Below are positions 26,807 through 34,461 of a stretch of 54,582 nt of DNA, piece by piece (the first letter of the stretch is position 1; every line of letters starts with the position of its first letter). Location of the stretch: contig JASHOF010000060.1 of the NCBI GenBank assembly GCA_030041255.1, positions 1 to 54,582 on the forward strand, in the 5' to 3' direction. The stretch comes from Acetobacteraceae bacterium. GTDB lineage: Bacteria > Pseudomonadota > Alphaproteobacteria > Acetobacterales > Acetobacteraceae. Position numbers and translations under genes: made by a program. The notes beneath the pieces were generated by a model, which searched no databases, was not told where the DNA came from, and worked only from the letters and a program-made list of their open reading frames with translations.

Positions 26807-27655
26807 ATGCCGTTCGATATTCTCAGTGAGCGGCTCAAGTTAGTTGCCAACGGAAGCCTCGCGAAGTGCCGAAGCGAGTGGGGCGCCAACGGCCTTAAGA
26901 CAGAATCCCCGATCGCTTCCGAGATTGGTTGGCAGCCCACCTTCTTCCTCAAACCGAACCGGCACCTTATTGTCGCCGTAGAGGTTGCTGATTTAATTTT
27001 TCCAGCGACGCTAAAGATAGCAGCCCACGATATTGAACATTACGACTACCCGATCGCGGTCTACCAGGCATGCTCTCTTGACCTGTACCAGAGCGACGCC
27101 CGCCTTGCGAAAGTCAATTCGTTACGGGACCACGGGTTCGGTCTCATCACTGTGGACGATCGGGGAACGGCGGTGATAGTTCATCGTGGGGAGGCCTACG
27201 CGCAGCATATTTCTCCCGATCGGTTTGACCTAGAGGCTAGGCCTCTCACCCCGTCGCTTAAGGTGATGTTTAAGGCGGCATCGACAACGTACCAGACCGA
27301 TATCGAGCAGGGCCTTCAGAAGGCGGCGAAGATCGTAGAAGCGCTTGTCCTTTGCATCGCAACGCAAGCCGCGAAAGCAGGAGAGGTCCGGGCTGGTACG
27401 CCGAAAGAGGAGGCTGCTAAAATTGTCGATGTGTTGTGGGACACAAAGAAATTCGTGCCATACCGCGCGGCGCTCGGTCGAACCCGGAGTTTCTTCCGGA
27501 TATATCGTAATCCTCCCAGCCACGCTTCCCGGAACCCCAGAGAGGCCGCGGAGAAGATCAGGAAATGCAAGGATGGTTTCATCGAGGCCCTCCGTGTCGC
27601 AGCTGAGTTGCGCAGCGTGATCCAGCACGGGGGCTACCGAGTGGTCGTGCACTGA
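26807..27655 (+). CDS. Hypothetical protein with C-terminal HEPN-type RNxxxH motif
   Basis: 282 residues, no named family recognised. The N-terminal half (about 35-130) has GWQPTFFLKPNRHLIVAVEV, YPIAVYQACS and LRDHGFGLITVDDRG, which resembles the strand pattern of PD-(D/E)xK nucleases but lacks the canonical Asp and Lys. The C-terminal half is helical and carries RNPPSH (Arg234-His239, an Rx4H motif starting RN), the catalytic signature of HEPN ribonucleases. I therefore infer a fused sensor or nuclease-like domain plus a HEPN effector. It is last gene of the methyltransferase-ParB operon (3 bp gap). The fold assignments need structure prediction and are tentative. Confidence 0.72.
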   Translation: MPFDILSERLKLVANGSLAKCRSEWGANGLKTESPIASEIGWQPTFFLKPNRHLIVAVEVADLIFPATLKIAAHDIEHYDYPIAVYQACSLDLYQSDARLAKVNSLRDHGFGLITVDDRGTAVIVHRGEAYAQHISPDRFDLEARPLTPSLKVMFKAASTTYQTDIEQGLQKAAKIVEALVLCIATQAAKAGEVRAGTPKEEAAKIVDVLWDTKKFVPYRAALGRTRSFFRIYRNPPSHASRNPREAAEKIRKCKDGFIEALRVAAELRSVIQHGGYRVVVH

Positions 27656-27815
27656 CCGTCAAAGATGTGTTGGCCGTTCTGGCTGGATTTGGTCGGCGGC
27701 CGGAAAGGGGCAGCCCCTGCCCTGAGCTCAGCGTCCGCTCTCGATGCTCCTCGGGCCGGAAGCGGGCTGTCGCAAAACTACCCAAAGCGGACTGGTCCTC
27801 GAAAGGCGTACCGTC

Positions 27816-28514
27816 GTGACCCTGATTTCCATGCCACAATGGCCGCCTTTTGATCCGGGAGCTTATCCCGAAGGGTTGCCAGCAGACCTGGTGGCGCTGC
27901 TGCCCAGCCTGCACGCTGCCTGCGTTGTCGTTACGTCGGCGGCGTATGAACTCGAAATGTTCCGTGCGTTCGGCCGCGATGAAGCGTTTCTGCGGAAGGT
28001 CAACGGTACCGATGTTGCGCCGGCGATCGGGGTGCTTCGAACCTGCATCAGCGACTCGCTTGTGCTCAGCCTCGCCATGCTGTTCAAGAGCGACCCAAAG
28101 GCCGTCAACTTGCGGCAACTCCTCAACACCGTGTGCCGTCCCGAATACACATCCTTCTTTGTCGCAGCGCACCGCCGCTGCCATCCCCCGCTCGATAGCG
28201 AGCACCAGCGGGGGCGCCTGATACGCATGCAGCGTCGCATCAACCGGGACCCATTGCGCGCCTGCATCCAACGGCTCGACGACCTACGCGACCAGGGAGT
28301 TGCTCATCTCGACCGCGCGCCGAAATCGGATTTCGAATGGCCGCTGATGCGCGACGTCTCGACGGCGTTTGCAGCCGCCGCCAACATCACCGTCTCGGCA
28401 CTGCATTACATGACTTGGCGCCGGTTCAACGTTCGCGCAACCCGCTCGCATGGCATCACACTGACGCGCGCGCTGACCCAAGCCATCGACCCCGCCGCCT
28501 TGGACACCCGATGA
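27816..28514 (+). CDS. HEPN/AbiU2-like hypothetical protein
   Basis: 232 residues from a GTG that follows GAAAGG; ATG 27831 is the alternative and the frame opens at 27744. The protein is helical and carries RLDDLRDQGVAHLDRAP with Arg158 and His164 (numbered from the GTG), the Rx5H-type box seen in AbiU2-like HEPN proteins. The upstream half includes ISDSLVLSLAMLF, typical of that family's helices. It is 160 bp after the methyltransferase-ParB-HEPN operon and on the same strand. AbiU2-family proteins are linked to abortive infection; a toxin role here is inferred. No adjacent antitoxin-like gene was seen. Confidence 0.65.
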   Translation: MTLISMPQWPPFDPGAYPEGLPADLVALLPSLHAACVVVTSAAYELEMFRAFGRDEAFLRKVNGTDVAPAIGVLRTCISDSLVLSLAMLFKSDPKAVNLRQLLNTVCRPEYTSFFVAAHRRCHPPLDSEHQRGRLIRMQRRINRDPLRACIQRLDDLRDQGVAHLDRAPKSDFEWPLMRDVSTAFAAAANITVSALHYMTWRRFNVRATRSHGITLTRALTQAIDPAALDTR

Positions 28515-28660
28515 GGGAAAGGAAGAGCGGACAGGCCGCCTTCAGCTAGGGCCGATTAAGCGCAATGTCCGGTTTCCGAGCGACGTGTCGGAAAGCTGCC
28601 AGTCCAGTTACCACCCGTAGCAGCCGTTCCTATCGCTACGCTGATTAGGTTTCGACCCCA

Positions 28661-28762
28661 GAGCGGATCGCGCCTGAGTGGTATCGCGGAGCGATTGCAG
28701 CAGCGCGTGAATCCGCTCGGCAAGACGAAGCACAGCCTGTTCAGTCAAGCTGAACACGCTCT
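28661..28762. repeat. Dispersed repeat family B, copy 1
   Basis: About 100 bp homologous to 32083-32199: both contain GCGCGTGAATCCGCTCGG, then AGAC-AAGCA-AGC-TGTTCAGTCAA and end in a palindrome. Here the stem is TGTTCAG (28738-28744) and CTGAACA (28750-28756) with a 5-base loop. It lies immediately downstream of the broken vapC frame, so the frame-shifted VapC reading runs straight through it. Confidence 0.78.
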
Positions 28763-28795
28763 GGGCCGCCCGTTTCGTTGTTTGCGCACTCTTTC

Positions 28796-29216
28796 CTAAT
28801 CCGGACCCATCGGCAGGACGGTCACGCCGACGCGACGCCCTGGCAAGCTCGCGATCCCCGATTGCAAACGGTAAGCCGCGGCGCATCGCCGGATCAAAGT
28901 AGGGTGCGCCGCAAGCGATAAGCCCCGCCGAGCGGGCAAGATCGAGCACGGCATCCAGCGCACGCCACGCGGTCTTCTCGTCAACGACGATCGGCAACCG
29001 GGCGACGAGACCGACGAATTCGGCGGCGCGGGCCGCGCTAATACGGCGCCGCCGCTCAGCCAGTGCAAGCGCGTTGGCCAGTCCGAGATGCCAGACGGAC
29101 AGAACCTCCGCCGCATCCGCGGCAAAACGGGCGAGCAGCGCGCGCGTCGCCGCCGTCGCCTCATCCTCGAAGCACCGCGCGAGTGCGACAGAAGCATCGA
29201 TCACGAACCCACTCAC
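28796..29216 (-). pseudogene. vapC: Degraded type II toxin VapC (PIN domain)
   Basis: The start is MSGFVIDASVALARCFEDEAT with the first catalytic Asp7 intact. Two other acidic positions are lost: VWHLGLANAL has Gly where VapC has Glu, and LIACGAPY has Gly where the Tyr-Asp-Ala-Ala-Tyr motif has Asp. A one-base frameshift at about 28829-28840 (minus strand GCC AGG GCG TCG CGT) moves the usual ending VGVTVLP into another frame, which stops at 28796. In the shifted frame translation would run on to 28608 through the family B repeat. It overlaps the antitoxin gene by 4 bp. I judge it a dead toxin remnant. Confidence 0.8.
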
Positions 29217-29455
29217 CGCCGGCCTTCGCGGATGAGGTCCTTTGCCTTGACGTCGCCGAGTGTCTGGCCTTTGCCGAAGTCCTGGAGTCGGGCAATCACC
29301 TCTGCAAGCTCGGCCTTGCCGGCTGGCCGAACCGGCACCAGCCTCGCAACCGGAGTGCCGTGGCGCGTGATCGTGATGCGCTCGCCGCCGGCAACCCGAT
29401 CGAGAACAGCCGAGAGGTGCGTCTTCGCCTCGAAGGCTCCGATAGTGCTGCTCAT
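29213..29455 (-). CDS. Phd/YefM family antitoxin (VapB partner)
   Basis: 80 residues. STIGAFEAKTHLSAVLDRVA and GERITITRHGTPVARLVPV are the classic Phd/YefM antitoxin dimerisation and DNA-binding segment, and a charged C-terminal tail would wrap the toxin. The ATG follows CAGGAGCGTCG at good spacing. Its stop overlaps the toxin start (ATGA). The antitoxin reads intact while its toxin is degraded, so it may survive as an orphan autorepressor. It could also be called VapB by position. Confidence 0.85.
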   Translation of the reverse strand: MSSTIGAFEAKTHLSAVLDRVAGGERITITRHGTPVARLVPVRPAGKAELAEVIARLQDFGKGQTLGDVKAKDLIREGRR

Positions 29456-29816
29456 CGACGCTCCTGCATCAACCAGTCTTGAACCAGCCTGTCACGACTT
29501 TTGCTTGCCGACGACATCCGCACCTTCGGCCGCGCCGGATCTGCGTCACTGGCCACCTGCCGGCTCGCCTCGCCGCGATCCGCCGCCCTCCACACGCTGA
29601 TCGTAACCCATCCGGCGGCGATCTGCGCCACAGCAGCAGTACCCCTCTTGCCGCCAAAGCCGCGGAGAACGTTCCGCGCCCCATCAGCGCCTCTCGCCGA
29701 CCCTCTCCAAGGTCCGGAGCCGCTCCCTTCCCCAGCTCCGCCCACGCCTCCAGCACCGCACCGCCCATCCGCCAGCCGCACCGATAGAGACCGCCTGCCA
29801 AAGCTCGGCTGCGGAA

Positions 29817-29848
29817 TGGGGATAAACTTATCCACAGGATGTTGATAA
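29817..29848 (+). promoter_or_regulatory. DnaA-box-like cluster
   Basis: A perfect DnaA box TTATCCACA lies at 29828-29836. It is flanked by TGGGGATAAA (29817-29826, reverse-oriented weak box) and TGTTGATAA (29840-29848, reverse of TTATCAACA, one mismatch). This is three related 9-mers in 32 bp within an AT-rich gap. It could bind DnaA in a promoter or at a relic origin; nothing in the neighbourhood proves replication function. Confidence 0.45.
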
Positions 29849-30037
29849 GTAACTTCAAAGATGAACGCCAACGGATTCAAAAGACTCAAAAGTAATGACC
29901 GCCTCCGATCGCCCTCCGACTAATCCAAACGCCGCCTTCCACCAGTCCCGCAGCGCCGGATTCCAGCAGAATAGCCATGATGAAACCCAAGGTTGTATCA
30001 GACCCGAATTCCTTTTCACTAATGGTTGAATTTCTTC

Positions 30038-30065
30038 TTGCCGTTCTCAACCGGTACGCTATGAA
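30038..30065 (+). promoter_or_regulatory. Possible promoter of the 30115 gene
   Basis: TTGCCG (30038-30043) and TATGAA (30060-30065) with a 16-bp spacer, about 50 bp before the start codon in an AT-rich patch. A weak but well-placed match. Confidence 0.3.
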
Positions 30066-30114
30066 TGCGCGCAAGGGTTGATAAACCGGCTGCAAAAGCC
30101 AAGGAGGGCCGCCT

Positions 30115-30747
30115 ATGGACAACTTCCGCTCACTCGATGCCCTGGTGCGCGCGCGCCTGCAGCGCTGGCCGCAAAGCCCGCCGGGCGTCGTCCCGCACAG
30201 CCCCGAACCGAGTCACTGGCTGCGCGGCCGCCCGGGCGCCACCTCAGGGAGTTCTCACCCGTTCCTGAAATTTCCTGGCAGCTCTCGCCTGCGCACCCTG
30301 CCGGACGGGCTGTGGCTGCATTTCGGCGGCACGGCTGGGGAGCCTTTTGTGGATATCTTCGCCATCGAGGCCTGCGGCTCGCTGCCGAACCTGCTCGACA
30401 AGCGCTCCCGTTTCGCCCCCAGCACCCACTCGCTGCTCGCCGTATGCCCGCTGCCCTGGCTCGCCGCTCCGACCTCGGCCAACGACACCACGCCCCGCTG
30501 GCAGCTCACCGGCGTGCTCCCCCGCCCTCCCACCGACCCGCTGGTCCTGCCGGTCCGCGACATCCGGGTCATGTACGGCCTCAAGCAGCGCCACTATGAC
30601 GGCTTCGCCAAAACCCAGATTCCCCACCCCCACGAATACTTCGTGCCGATGCAGGCACTCGTCGCAGAGGACGCCATGCACAACCCGGCGATGCAGGCGC
30701 TGGTCTCCCGCGCCTCGGCCAATGCCAACTTTCTCGGCGCACCCTGA
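30115..30747 (+). CDS. Hypothetical protein
   Basis: 210 residues, family not recognised. ATG 30115 follows a strong AAGGAGGG, which makes this a real gene. The body mixes Pro/Trp/Arg-rich stretches with ordered segments such as LPDGLWLHFGGTAGEPFVDIF and IRVMYGLKQRHYDGFAKTQI. No signal peptide or membrane helix. It is convergent with the glycerophosphodiesterase gene (5 bp gap). Confidence 0.7.
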   Translation: MDNFRSLDALVRARLQRWPQSPPGVVPHSPEPSHWLRGRPGATSGSSHPFLKFPGSSRLRTLPDGLWLHFGGTAGEPFVDIFAIEACGSLPNLLDKRSRFAPSTHSLLAVCPLPWLAAPTSANDTTPRWQLTGVLPRPPTDPLVLPVRDIRVMYGLKQRHYDGFAKTQIPHPHEYFVPMQALVAEDAMHNPAMQALVSRASANANFLGAP

Positions 30748-30752
30748 GCGGT

Positions 30753-31634
30753 TCAGGCCGATCCTCGGCCGCCGCTCCCACCCGCCCTGCCGAGGGCCAC
30801 CGCGGCAAGGTCCGGCCGGTCGCTGATCAATCCGGCCGCGCCCCAGTCCTCGAGCCGCGCCATCACCGCCGGCTCGTTCACGGTCCAGGGAATCACTTTC
30901 AGCCCCAGCCGGTTGGCCTCCTCCAGCGCTTCCCGCTCCAGCGAGGCGTGCTCCGGGGACCAGACCGCGCCGTCCCCCTCCGCCGCCACGACCTCCGGCA
31001 CCGACCGCCCGGCTCTTTCCACCCCCCACCACAGCGCCGCCGCCGCCACCGTTTTCGGCTCGGTCAGCCACGCCAGCGCGATCTCCGGCCGCATCCGCCC
31101 CAGGTGCCGCGGTCCCCGCCAGTCGAAGGACTGCACGCGAATACGCTCGACCGCCCCCGCCTGCTCCGCCACCGCCACCACGCGCTCCGCCATCTCCGGC
31201 CCGGAAACGGTCAGCTCCGGCCGCCTCGGATCGGTCTTCAGCTCGATCGTGAACCAGGCCTCCGGTGCCGCCCCGAGCACCGCTTCGAGCGTCGGGACGC
31301 GCGCTCCGTCCGCCGGCCTCTGCTCCGGATGACGCCCCGCATAGGCGCTTCCGGGCCTGATGCGCCCGACATCGAAGCGTTGCAGCTCCGCAACCGTCAG
31401 CGCGCTGAGCGGCGGCCCCGGCTCAGCCAGCCAGACCCCGTCCGGCCCCCGCGTTATGTCCGGGTTGAGCACGAGGTCGTGATAGAGCACCGGCACCGCA
31501 TCGGCACTGACCGCGATATCGATCTCGAAGCGCCTGATCCCCATGGCCAGCGCCGCCCGAAACCCCTCGATCGTGTTCTCCGGAAAGAGCCCGCGCGCCC
31601 CGCGATGCCCGATAACAAGAAATCCGGCCGCCAA
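30753..31634 (-). CDS. Glycerophosphodiester phosphodiesterase
   Basis: 293 residues, GDPD family TIM barrel hydrolysing glycerophosphodiesters to glycerol-3-phosphate and an alcohol. It starts LVIGHRGARGLFPENTIEGF with the catalytic His and Arg plus the metal ligand Glu. RRFEIDIAVSADAVPVLYHD supplies the Glu/Asp metal pair and the second catalytic His. LSALTVAELQRFDVG and the late VIPWTVNEPAVMARLEDWGAAG loop are canonical. No signal peptide, so it acts in the cytoplasm like UgpQ. It is 4 bp after the small DUF-like gene. Confidence 0.93.
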   Translation of the reverse strand: MAAGFLVIGHRGARGLFPENTIEGFRAALAMGIRRFEIDIAVSADAVPVLYHDLVLNPDITRGPDGVWLAEPGPPLSALTVAELQRFDVGRIRPGSAYAGRHPEQRPADGARVPTLEAVLGAAPEAWFTIELKTDPRRPELTVSGPEMAERVVAVAEQAGAVERIRVQSFDWRGPRHLGRMRPEIALAWLTEPKTVAAAALWWGVERAGRSVPEVVAAEGDGAVWSPEHASLEREALEEANRLGLKVIPWTVNEPAVMARLEDWGAAGLISDRPDLAAVALGRAGGSGGRGSA

Positions 31635-31638
31635 TGGC

Positions 31639-31878
31639 TCAGTCGCACCCGCAGCCCGAGGTCGGCCCGGAATCCCCGCGTATCACGTGATGGTCGATCC
31701 ACTCCGCCACCAGCCGCCGCGCTTCCGAAAGCGACGCCTCCGGATGATGGATCCGGTACAGCGTCGTGCAGGCCTGGAACGCCTCCAGATCGCCGTTGCC
31801 GCCCCGCCGCAGCTCCCGGTAGGCGGTCACCACGGCCCGCTCGCAGCGCCGGGCGATATGGCTGAAGTCTCGGCCCAT
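31639..31878 (-). CDS. Small conserved hypothetical protein
   Basis: 79 residues. FSHIARRCERAVVTAYRELR and FQACTTLYRIHHPEASLSEA are helix-rich and look strongly conserved, ending with a Cys pair (SGCGCD). ATG 31878 follows AAGGAGC; the frame runs on to 32061 without a signal. It lies 4 bp upstream of the glycerophosphodiesterase gene, so the two probably form an operon. Function unknown. Confidence 0.7.
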   Translation of the reverse strand: MGRDFSHIARRCERAVVTAYRELRRGGNGDLEAFQACTTLYRIHHPEASLSEARRLVAEWIDHHVIRGDSGPTSGCGCD

Positions 31879-32321
31879 CCGAAAAAGCTCCTTGCTCAGG
31901 ATTCGCTGACCGCGATGACCCGGGAAACTATCCGCCCCCATCTCCCCGGGCAAGCGCACCCGCGCTTGGACCCCTGGGAGCCCCGCGAGAGGGTCGCGCG
32001 CGGGCCCCACGCACGAGTGCGTTGGGTGCCCGATGCGCGAGGTGAGGGGGCCGTGTATCACCCAAGCATGATTCCGGGTACTCGAACGGACCGCGCTTGA
32101 CTGGAATCGCGAAGCGATCCCAAGGGGACCATGGGAGCGCGTGAATCCGCTCGGTCAGACAAAGCAGAGCGTGTTCAGTCAACCGGAACACGCTCGATCG
32201 GAGAACGCATCGCAGTCGGCCTGGCCCTGGGGCGGGTGTACCTGTTCGACCCGGAAACTGAGAAGCGTTTGTGAAAGAATCGGGCACCTCGAGGGCCTCG
32301 ATACGAAGGAACGGTGACGGG
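31879..32321. other. Intergenic region holding dispersed repeat family B
   Basis: About 440 bp. The left part (31920-32080) has no recognisable gene. The family B repeat fills 32083-32199. The rest is the leader of the dehydrogenase partner gene, whose ribosome site (AAGGA at 32306-32310) lies at the right end. Confidence 0.55.
32083..32199. repeat. Dispersed repeat family B, copy 2
   Basis: Homologous to 28661-28762, with an insertion of about 14 bp relative to copy 1. The 3' end is a stronger palindrome: AGCGTGTTC (32168-32176) and GAACACGCT (32186-32194) with a 9-base loop. Both copies sit in spacers in the same orientation relative to the + strand. Confidence 0.78.
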
Positions 32322-32804
32322 ATGGAAAGCGCTCGCTCGGTCGCGGTTATGGATTTCGCCGATATGCTGCTGCCCGGCGATGGCCTGTTCCCCTCGGCGC
32401 GCGGTTCGGGAATGGCACTCCTGCTGCTGGCGCGGCTCGAGCAAGGGGGCCTCGTTGACCGGCTGGAGGAGGCGATAAAGGCGGCCGGTGGGCCGCTCGA
32501 CAGACTGGGATCCGAGGCCCGCCGCGCCGCGGTCGCACGGATCGAAGCGGAGCATCCAAAGCTGTTCGAAGAGGTGCTGAAAGCGGTGTACCTCACCTAT
32601 TACGAGCATCCTCCGGTGATCGAAGCGATCCGCGCGACGGGCCTTGCATACAATGCGACGCCGCTCCCCGAAGGCTATCCGGCAGAGCCGTTCGACCCGG
32701 CGCGAGACGCACCTCGGCATTCCCGCGGCCGATGGACCCGGGCGGAAGATGTGGTGCGCGTCGATCTTTCCCGCCTCGATGACCTTCGGAGCGACCAGCC
32801 ATGA
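32322..32804 (+). CDS. Gluconate 2-dehydrogenase subunit 3-like protein
   Basis: 160 residues, a small partner subunit for the GMC dehydrogenase that follows; the genes overlap by 4 bp (ATGA at 32801). Helical segments VAVMDFADMLLPGDGLFPSA and EAEHPKLFEEVLKAVYLTYYEHP resemble the subunit-3/gamma chain family. Unlike the second copy in this window (50733), no Tat signal is visible, so export is uncertain. Start chosen at 32322 over 32271 by ribosome-site position. Confidence 0.78.
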   Translation: MESARSVAVMDFADMLLPGDGLFPSARGSGMALLLLARLEQGGLVDRLEEAIKAAGGPLDRLGSEARRAAVARIEAEHPKLFEEVLKAVYLTYYEHPPVIEAIRATGLAYNATPLPEGYPAEPFDPARDAPRHSRGRWTRAEDVVRVDLSRLDDLRSDQP

Positions 32805-34447
32805 GGAAGCCCGATCGTGCGGATGTGCTCGTCATCGGCGCGGGCGCGAGCGGCGCGCTGGTCAGCCTGGCGCTCGCCGGGCGCGGCCTCAAGGTGGTGT
32901 GCCTCGACCAGGGCGGCTGGACCTTGCCCGCGAACCACCCGCACTTCTCGCGGGATTTCCAGTGGCAGCGGCAAAACCGCTGGAATCCGGAACCGGAGCG
33001 GAGGCGGGGCGAGTCCGACTACCCGGTCGAGGGCAACCAGTCGCATGCGCTGATGTGGAATGCCATCGGCGGCTCGACCAACATCTTTGGCGCCCTCTGG
33101 CCGCGCTACCGGCCGAGCGATTTCCGCAAGGGCGTCGAACATGGCCTCGCGCCCGACTGGCCGCTCGGTTATGCCGACATCGAACCGTTCTACGATGAAA
33201 GCGACCGGCTGATCGGGGTGAGCGGTCTCACCGGAGATCGCGCCTTGCCGCCGCGTAGAAGCCCCTATCCGCTCCGCCCGCTGCCGATGGGCCCTTGCGG
33301 GCGGACCATCGGTGCCGCGTTCGAACGGCTGGGCTGGCACTGGTGGCCGATGCCGGCAGCGGTCATCTCCGAACCCTACGACGGCAGGCCCGCCTGCAAC
33401 GCATGCGGTAATTGCGGTTCCGGCTGCCCGCGCGGATCCATGGCAAAGATGTCCCTGACCATCTGGCCCCGCGCTGTTGCCGCCGGCACCGATCTCAGGC
33501 CCTTCGCACGCGTCGAACGGATCGAGACCGACCCGCAAGGCCGGGCCACCGGCGCCGTCTATATCGACCGCGCCCGGGGCGAGCGGGTGTTCCAGGGCGC
33601 CGACATCGTCGTCCTTTCCGCCAACGGCGTTGGCAGCCCGAGAATCCTGCTGCTCTCGAAATCCGCCCGCTTCCCGCACGGGCTTGCCAACAGCAACGAC
33701 GTCGTCGGGCGCTATCTGCAGCACCACACGCTGGTCGCCGCCGAGATCTGGACCGGGGAACCGATCCACTCCCACATCGGCAATGCCGGCGCCGTCATCA
33801 GTTGCGAGTTCGCCGAAACGGATGTCAACCGCGGCTTCGTCAACGGCTTCAATTTCAACGTCGCGCGGATCGGGCCGGCGGGCACGGAAGCGATCGGCAG
33901 CTTTACGAACCGCCCCGCCCCCTGGGGAAGCGGGCATCACGCCTGGTTCCGCCGGCATTTTGCCCATGGCTTCGGAGCGTTCGCGATCGGCGACGATCTC
34001 CCCAGGCCCACCAGCCGCATCACACTCTCCGAAACCGAGCGCGACAGCGACGGGCTGCCCGCCGCCAGGCTGAACTATGAACCGCACGAGAACGACTGGC
34101 GGATGATGCGGTTTGCGATCGAACGGTTGAAAGACCTCGCGCAGGCTGCCAATGCCATCGACTATACGATCAACGACTATTGCGACCAGGATGGAACGTA
34201 CCGCACGCCCGCCTGGCACCTGCTCGGAACCTGTCGCATGGGTGACGATCCGGAAACCTCGGTCACCAATCGCTGGCACCAGTGCTGGGAGGTTCCGAAT
34301 CTCTACGTCGTGGACGCCAGCAGCTTCGTCACCGCAGGCGTGGTCAACCCGACCAGCACGGTCACCGCCCTGGCCTTGCGCGCAGCGCGCCACATCGCAG
34401 ACGGCTTCACCGAGCTTCGCACGGCCACGAAACCAATCATGGATTGA
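32801..34447 (+). CDS. GMC oxidoreductase, Fe-S-type (gluconate/glucose dehydrogenase large-subunit-like)
   Basis: 548 residues. The FAD site is DVLVIGAGASGALVSLAL. A cysteine cluster CNACGNCGSGCP has Cys199, Cys202, Cys205 and Cys209, a CxxCxxCxxxCP pattern like ferredoxins and placed where FAD-glucose dehydrogenase alpha chains hold a 3Fe-4S cluster. The catalytic His region is YRTPAWHLLGTCRMGDDPET, and the late FAD contact VNPTSTVTALALRAARH is present. It oxidises a sugar or alcohol at the membrane with its small partner. No cytochrome c subunit gene is nearby, so the electron acceptor is unknown. Confidence 0.9.
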   Translation: MRKPDRADVLVIGAGASGALVSLALAGRGLKVVCLDQGGWTLPANHPHFSRDFQWQRQNRWNPEPERRRGESDYPVEGNQSHALMWNAIGGSTNIFGALWPRYRPSDFRKGVEHGLAPDWPLGYADIEPFYDESDRLIGVSGLTGDRALPPRRSPYPLRPLPMGPCGRTIGAAFERLGWHWWPMPAAVISEPYDGRPACNACGNCGSGCPRGSMAKMSLTIWPRAVAAGTDLRPFARVERIETDPQGRATGAVYIDRARGERVFQGADIVVLSANGVGSPRILLLSKSARFPHGLANSNDVVGRYLQHHTLVAAEIWTGEPIHSHIGNAGAVISCEFAETDVNRGFVNGFNFNVARIGPAGTEAIGSFTNRPAPWGSGHHAWFRRHFAHGFGAFAIGDDLPRPTSRITLSETERDSDGLPAARLNYEPHENDWRMMRFAIERLKDLAQAANAIDYTINDYCDQDGTYRTPAWHLLGTCRMGDDPETSVTNRWHQCWEVPNLYVVDASSFVTAGVVNPTSTVTALALRAARHIADGFTELRTATKPIMD

Positions 34448-34461
34448 TCCGCGCCGGAGCA

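Larger units (their letters stand above)
29456..30114. other. Intergenic region, DnaA-box-like cluster, no gene
   Basis: About 660 bp. Open frames exist on both strands (for example 29452-29889 on minus) but their composition is low-complexity Arg/Ala/Gly/Ser and no family is recognisable. The right third is AT-rich (29820-30065) and contains the DnaA-box-like cluster at 29817-29848 and a possible promoter at 30038-30065 for the next gene. No origin protein or partition gene is adjacent. Confidence 0.55.

Noticed and set aside
29452-29889. 145-residue minus frame whose TGA overlaps the antitoxin ATG
   Set aside because: Overlap is tempting, but composition is Gly/Ala/Ser/Arg-rich with no recognisable motif and no ribosome site; treated as spacer.
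28661-32199. CRISPR array from the recurring repeat units
   Set aside because: Only two copies 3.4 kb apart with no regular spacers and no cas genes.
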